From Hymenobacter properus (GTDB taxonomy: Bacteria > Bacteroidota > Bacteroidia > Cytophagales > Hymenobacteraceae), in NCBI RefSeq assembly GCF_015694735.1, contig NZ_JADQDP010000002.1, forward strand, positions 310,001-374,000: DNA of 64,000 bases. Direction: 5' to 3'. The translations under genes and the position numbers were made by a program. The number at the start of each line of letters is the position of its first letter. The stretch's first letter is position 1. The notes under the pieces were generated by a model. It made no database searches. It worked only from the letters and a program-made list of their open reading frames with translations, and was not told the DNA's origin. Positions 62,793 to 64,000 of the stretch are shown piece by piece.

Positions 62793-62989
62793 ACCACGGA
62801 CCACGGATTCGCGCGGATTTTTCGGATGCCACGGATTTTGTGGACGGATGCACATAAATCAACCCCGAGCTCAATTAAAAATAGAAAAGCCACTCAATGA
62901 GTGGCCTTTCTATTTGTGCAATCAGAAGATAAAGGCGTCCACAAAATCTGTGGCATTCGAAAAATCCGCGCGAATCCGTGGTCCGTGGT
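62793..62989. repeat. CGGATT-type inverted repeat, empty copy 2
   Basis: The 54-bp arms 62793-62846 and 62936-62989 are reverse complements with two mismatches (ACCACGGACCACGGATTCGC and onward). The left arm starts right after the MscS stop codon; the right arm ends seven bases before the TerB-like stop. CGGAT units recur about every 10 bases in each arm. A hairpin at 62877-62916 lies inside. Confidence 0.93.
62877..62916. terminator. Bidirectional hairpin inside the inverted repeat
   Basis: AAATAGAAAAGCCACT pairs with AGTGGCCTTTCTATTT with one mismatch; T-rich flanks on both strands fit a terminator for the two convergent genes. Confidence 0.75.
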
Positions 62990-62996
62990 TCAAGAT

Positions 62997-63893
62997 TTAG
63001 CGATTGCCGCCGAACAGCCCGCCGAGCATGCCGCCCAAGCTGCCACCGCCCAGCAAACCACCCAGGCCGCTGCCGCCCGCACTGGCCGGCTGCGAGTTAG
63101 GACGCCCGCCCAGGCCGCCAAGGATGGACATCATCGAGCCCAGACCGCCGCTGCCAATGGCCGAGCCTTGCTGCGGGTAGTTGGCCGCTTGATTGCCGCC
63201 ACCCATGAGGCCGCCCAGCATACCACCGCCCAGCAAGCCGCCGAGCATGCCGCCCAGGCCGCTGTGGGCCGCGCCGCCCAGCAGGCCGCCCATGCTGCCG
63301 CCCAACAAACCACCACCCTGGTTGCCATAGCCCTGGTTCTGGCTGCCGCCGCTCATCACGCGCGAAATCACCATGGGGGCCACCACACCGAGCAGGCCCG
63401 TCATCAGAGCGCTTTTGGGAATGCCCACGTTGGAGAGCTTGTCGCCGATGCGGTCGAAGAAGCCCTGCTTGGCGGGGTCCTGCGGGTCGTGCGGCACGTT
63501 GGCGGCTTGGTCCACTACGGTTTCCAGCGTCTGTTTTTGCTCGGGGTTGATGCCGAGGTACTGCGCCATCTTGCTAATCATGGCTTCCTCGTCGTTGGCG
63601 TAGGAGCCATCGGCGCGCGCGAAGCTGATGAGGTCGGTGACGAGCGAGAAGCGCAGGTCGCTGTTTTTCAGCGCGTCCAGGTTCTGCTGAATGCCTTCGT
63701 TGCTAGCATTTTGGGCAGCAGCGGCCACCTGCTGGGTTGAGCTTTCGGAGAGGCCCGCTTGCTGGCATAGTGCCTGCAGGAACTGGCCTTCGGCCTGGGA
63801 GGCCTGGCGGTCAGCAGTGGCGAGGCTGGCAATGGCGCTCAGGTAAGCTGTTTTCTCTTGCTCGGAGTAGTTTTGGAGGAGTTGGGTATCCAT
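62997..63893 (-). CDS. TerB-like protein with Gly/Leu-rich tail
   Basis: 298 residues. Residues 1-130 are helical and resemble the TerB/TerB-like tellurite-resistance fold (EKTAYLSAIASLATADRQAS, VTDLISFARADGSYANDEEA, MISKMAQYLGI). The remaining 150 residues have many GG(L/M)LGG units, such as GGLLGGSMGGLLGG, and appear disordered or membrane-active. A segment at about 140-165 (IPKSALMTGLLGVVAPMVIS) is hydrophobic. No ter operon partner is seen, so tellurite resistance should not be inferred. The last 107 bases of the window after its start hold no gene. Confidence 0.75.
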   Translation of the reverse strand: MDTQLLQNYSEQEKTAYLSAIASLATADRQASQAEGQFLQALCQQAGLSESSTQQVAAAAQNASNEGIQQNLDALKNSDLRFSLVTDLISFARADGSYANDEEAMISKMAQYLGINPEQKQTLETVVDQAANVPHDPQDPAKQGFFDRIGDKLSNVGIPKSALMTGLLGVVAPMVISRVMSGGSQNQGYGNQGGGLLGGSMGGLLGGAAHSGLGGMLGGLLGGGMLGGLMGGGNQAANYPQQGSAIGSGGLGSMMSILGGLGGRPNSQPASAGGSGLGGLLGGGSLGGMLGGLFGGNR

Positions 63894-64000
63894 TGGGAAA
63901 GACAGTTTGGTTGGAAAGTGAGATTTGGAAGCTTAACGGGAGTGGCCCGAATACGTTGCCAGCTCCGGAAACTGCTCAATTGAGATACCGGCCGACAATT

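Noticed and set aside
62997..63893. Tellurite resistance operon
   Set aside because: Only a TerB-like domain is present; no TerC, TerD or TerE genes are in the window.

Overview
The window looks like a chromosomal segment of a high-GC member of the Bacteroidota, most likely Hymenobacter or a close Cytophagales relative. This is an inference from several signs: recurrent TAnnTTTG promoter boxes, a T9SS C-terminal sorting domain with SBBP repeats, an OmpA protein with PD40 repeats, lipoproteins of the DUF4142 family, CarbopepD_reg-like secreted proteins, and a type of ProS, GdhA and short Psd usual in that group. No rRNA, tRNA, CRISPR array, prophage or complete insertion sequence was seen.

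Layout. 1-15 kb: a truncated YdeP-type molybdopterin oxidoreductase, hemA, a DMT exporter, a REP-associated (Y1, HUH) transposase-like gene, a PAS histidine kinase, an APC permease, three tandem paralogs carrying an uncharacterised Cys motif plus carboxypeptidase-regulatory-like domains, a CrtC/AttH-type lipoprotein, a second histidine kinase and dusB. 15-29 kb: a CPBP protease, cdsA, gdhA, psd, a GxxExxY gene lying inside a perfect 59-bp inverted repeat, a YgiC/YgiB-like pair, a secreted protein, fRMsr, ribD, prmC, catalase and a lipoprotein. 29-41.5 kb: envelope proteins (FadL-like barrel, Tyr/Gly-rich lipoprotein, OmpA/PD40, a large barrel-like protein, a T9SS-exported SBBP protein) around proS. 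41.5-54 kb: a hybrid kinase with receiver and Hpt, rpoN, asnS, two related secreted proteins, uvrA and a TMEM175-type channel. 54-64 kb: three tandem DUF4142 lipoproteins, a lipoprotein, a PaaG-like hydratase, ispD, queA, a MacB/FtsX-type permease, an MscS-type channel and a TerB-like protein with a Gly/Leu tail.

The genes are mostly housekeeping: heme, phospholipid, riboflavin and isoprenoid synthesis, tRNA charging and modification, repair and release-factor methylation. They are mixed with lineage-specific envelope proteins. Most are single-gene units with their own promoter or terminator.

The most unusual layer is between the genes. At least four families of long imperfect or perfect inverted repeats fill many intergenic gaps. 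In several convergent gaps the arms run from or close to one stop codon to the other. One such repeat carries a low-GC gene of the GxxExxY (PD-(D/E)xK) family, and copies of the same repeat type without the gene occur twice more. Together with the Y1 transposase-like gene, this suggests that this genome propagates non-autonomous palindromic elements, and that the GxxExxY protein may be one of the responsible factors. That last point is a hypothesis.
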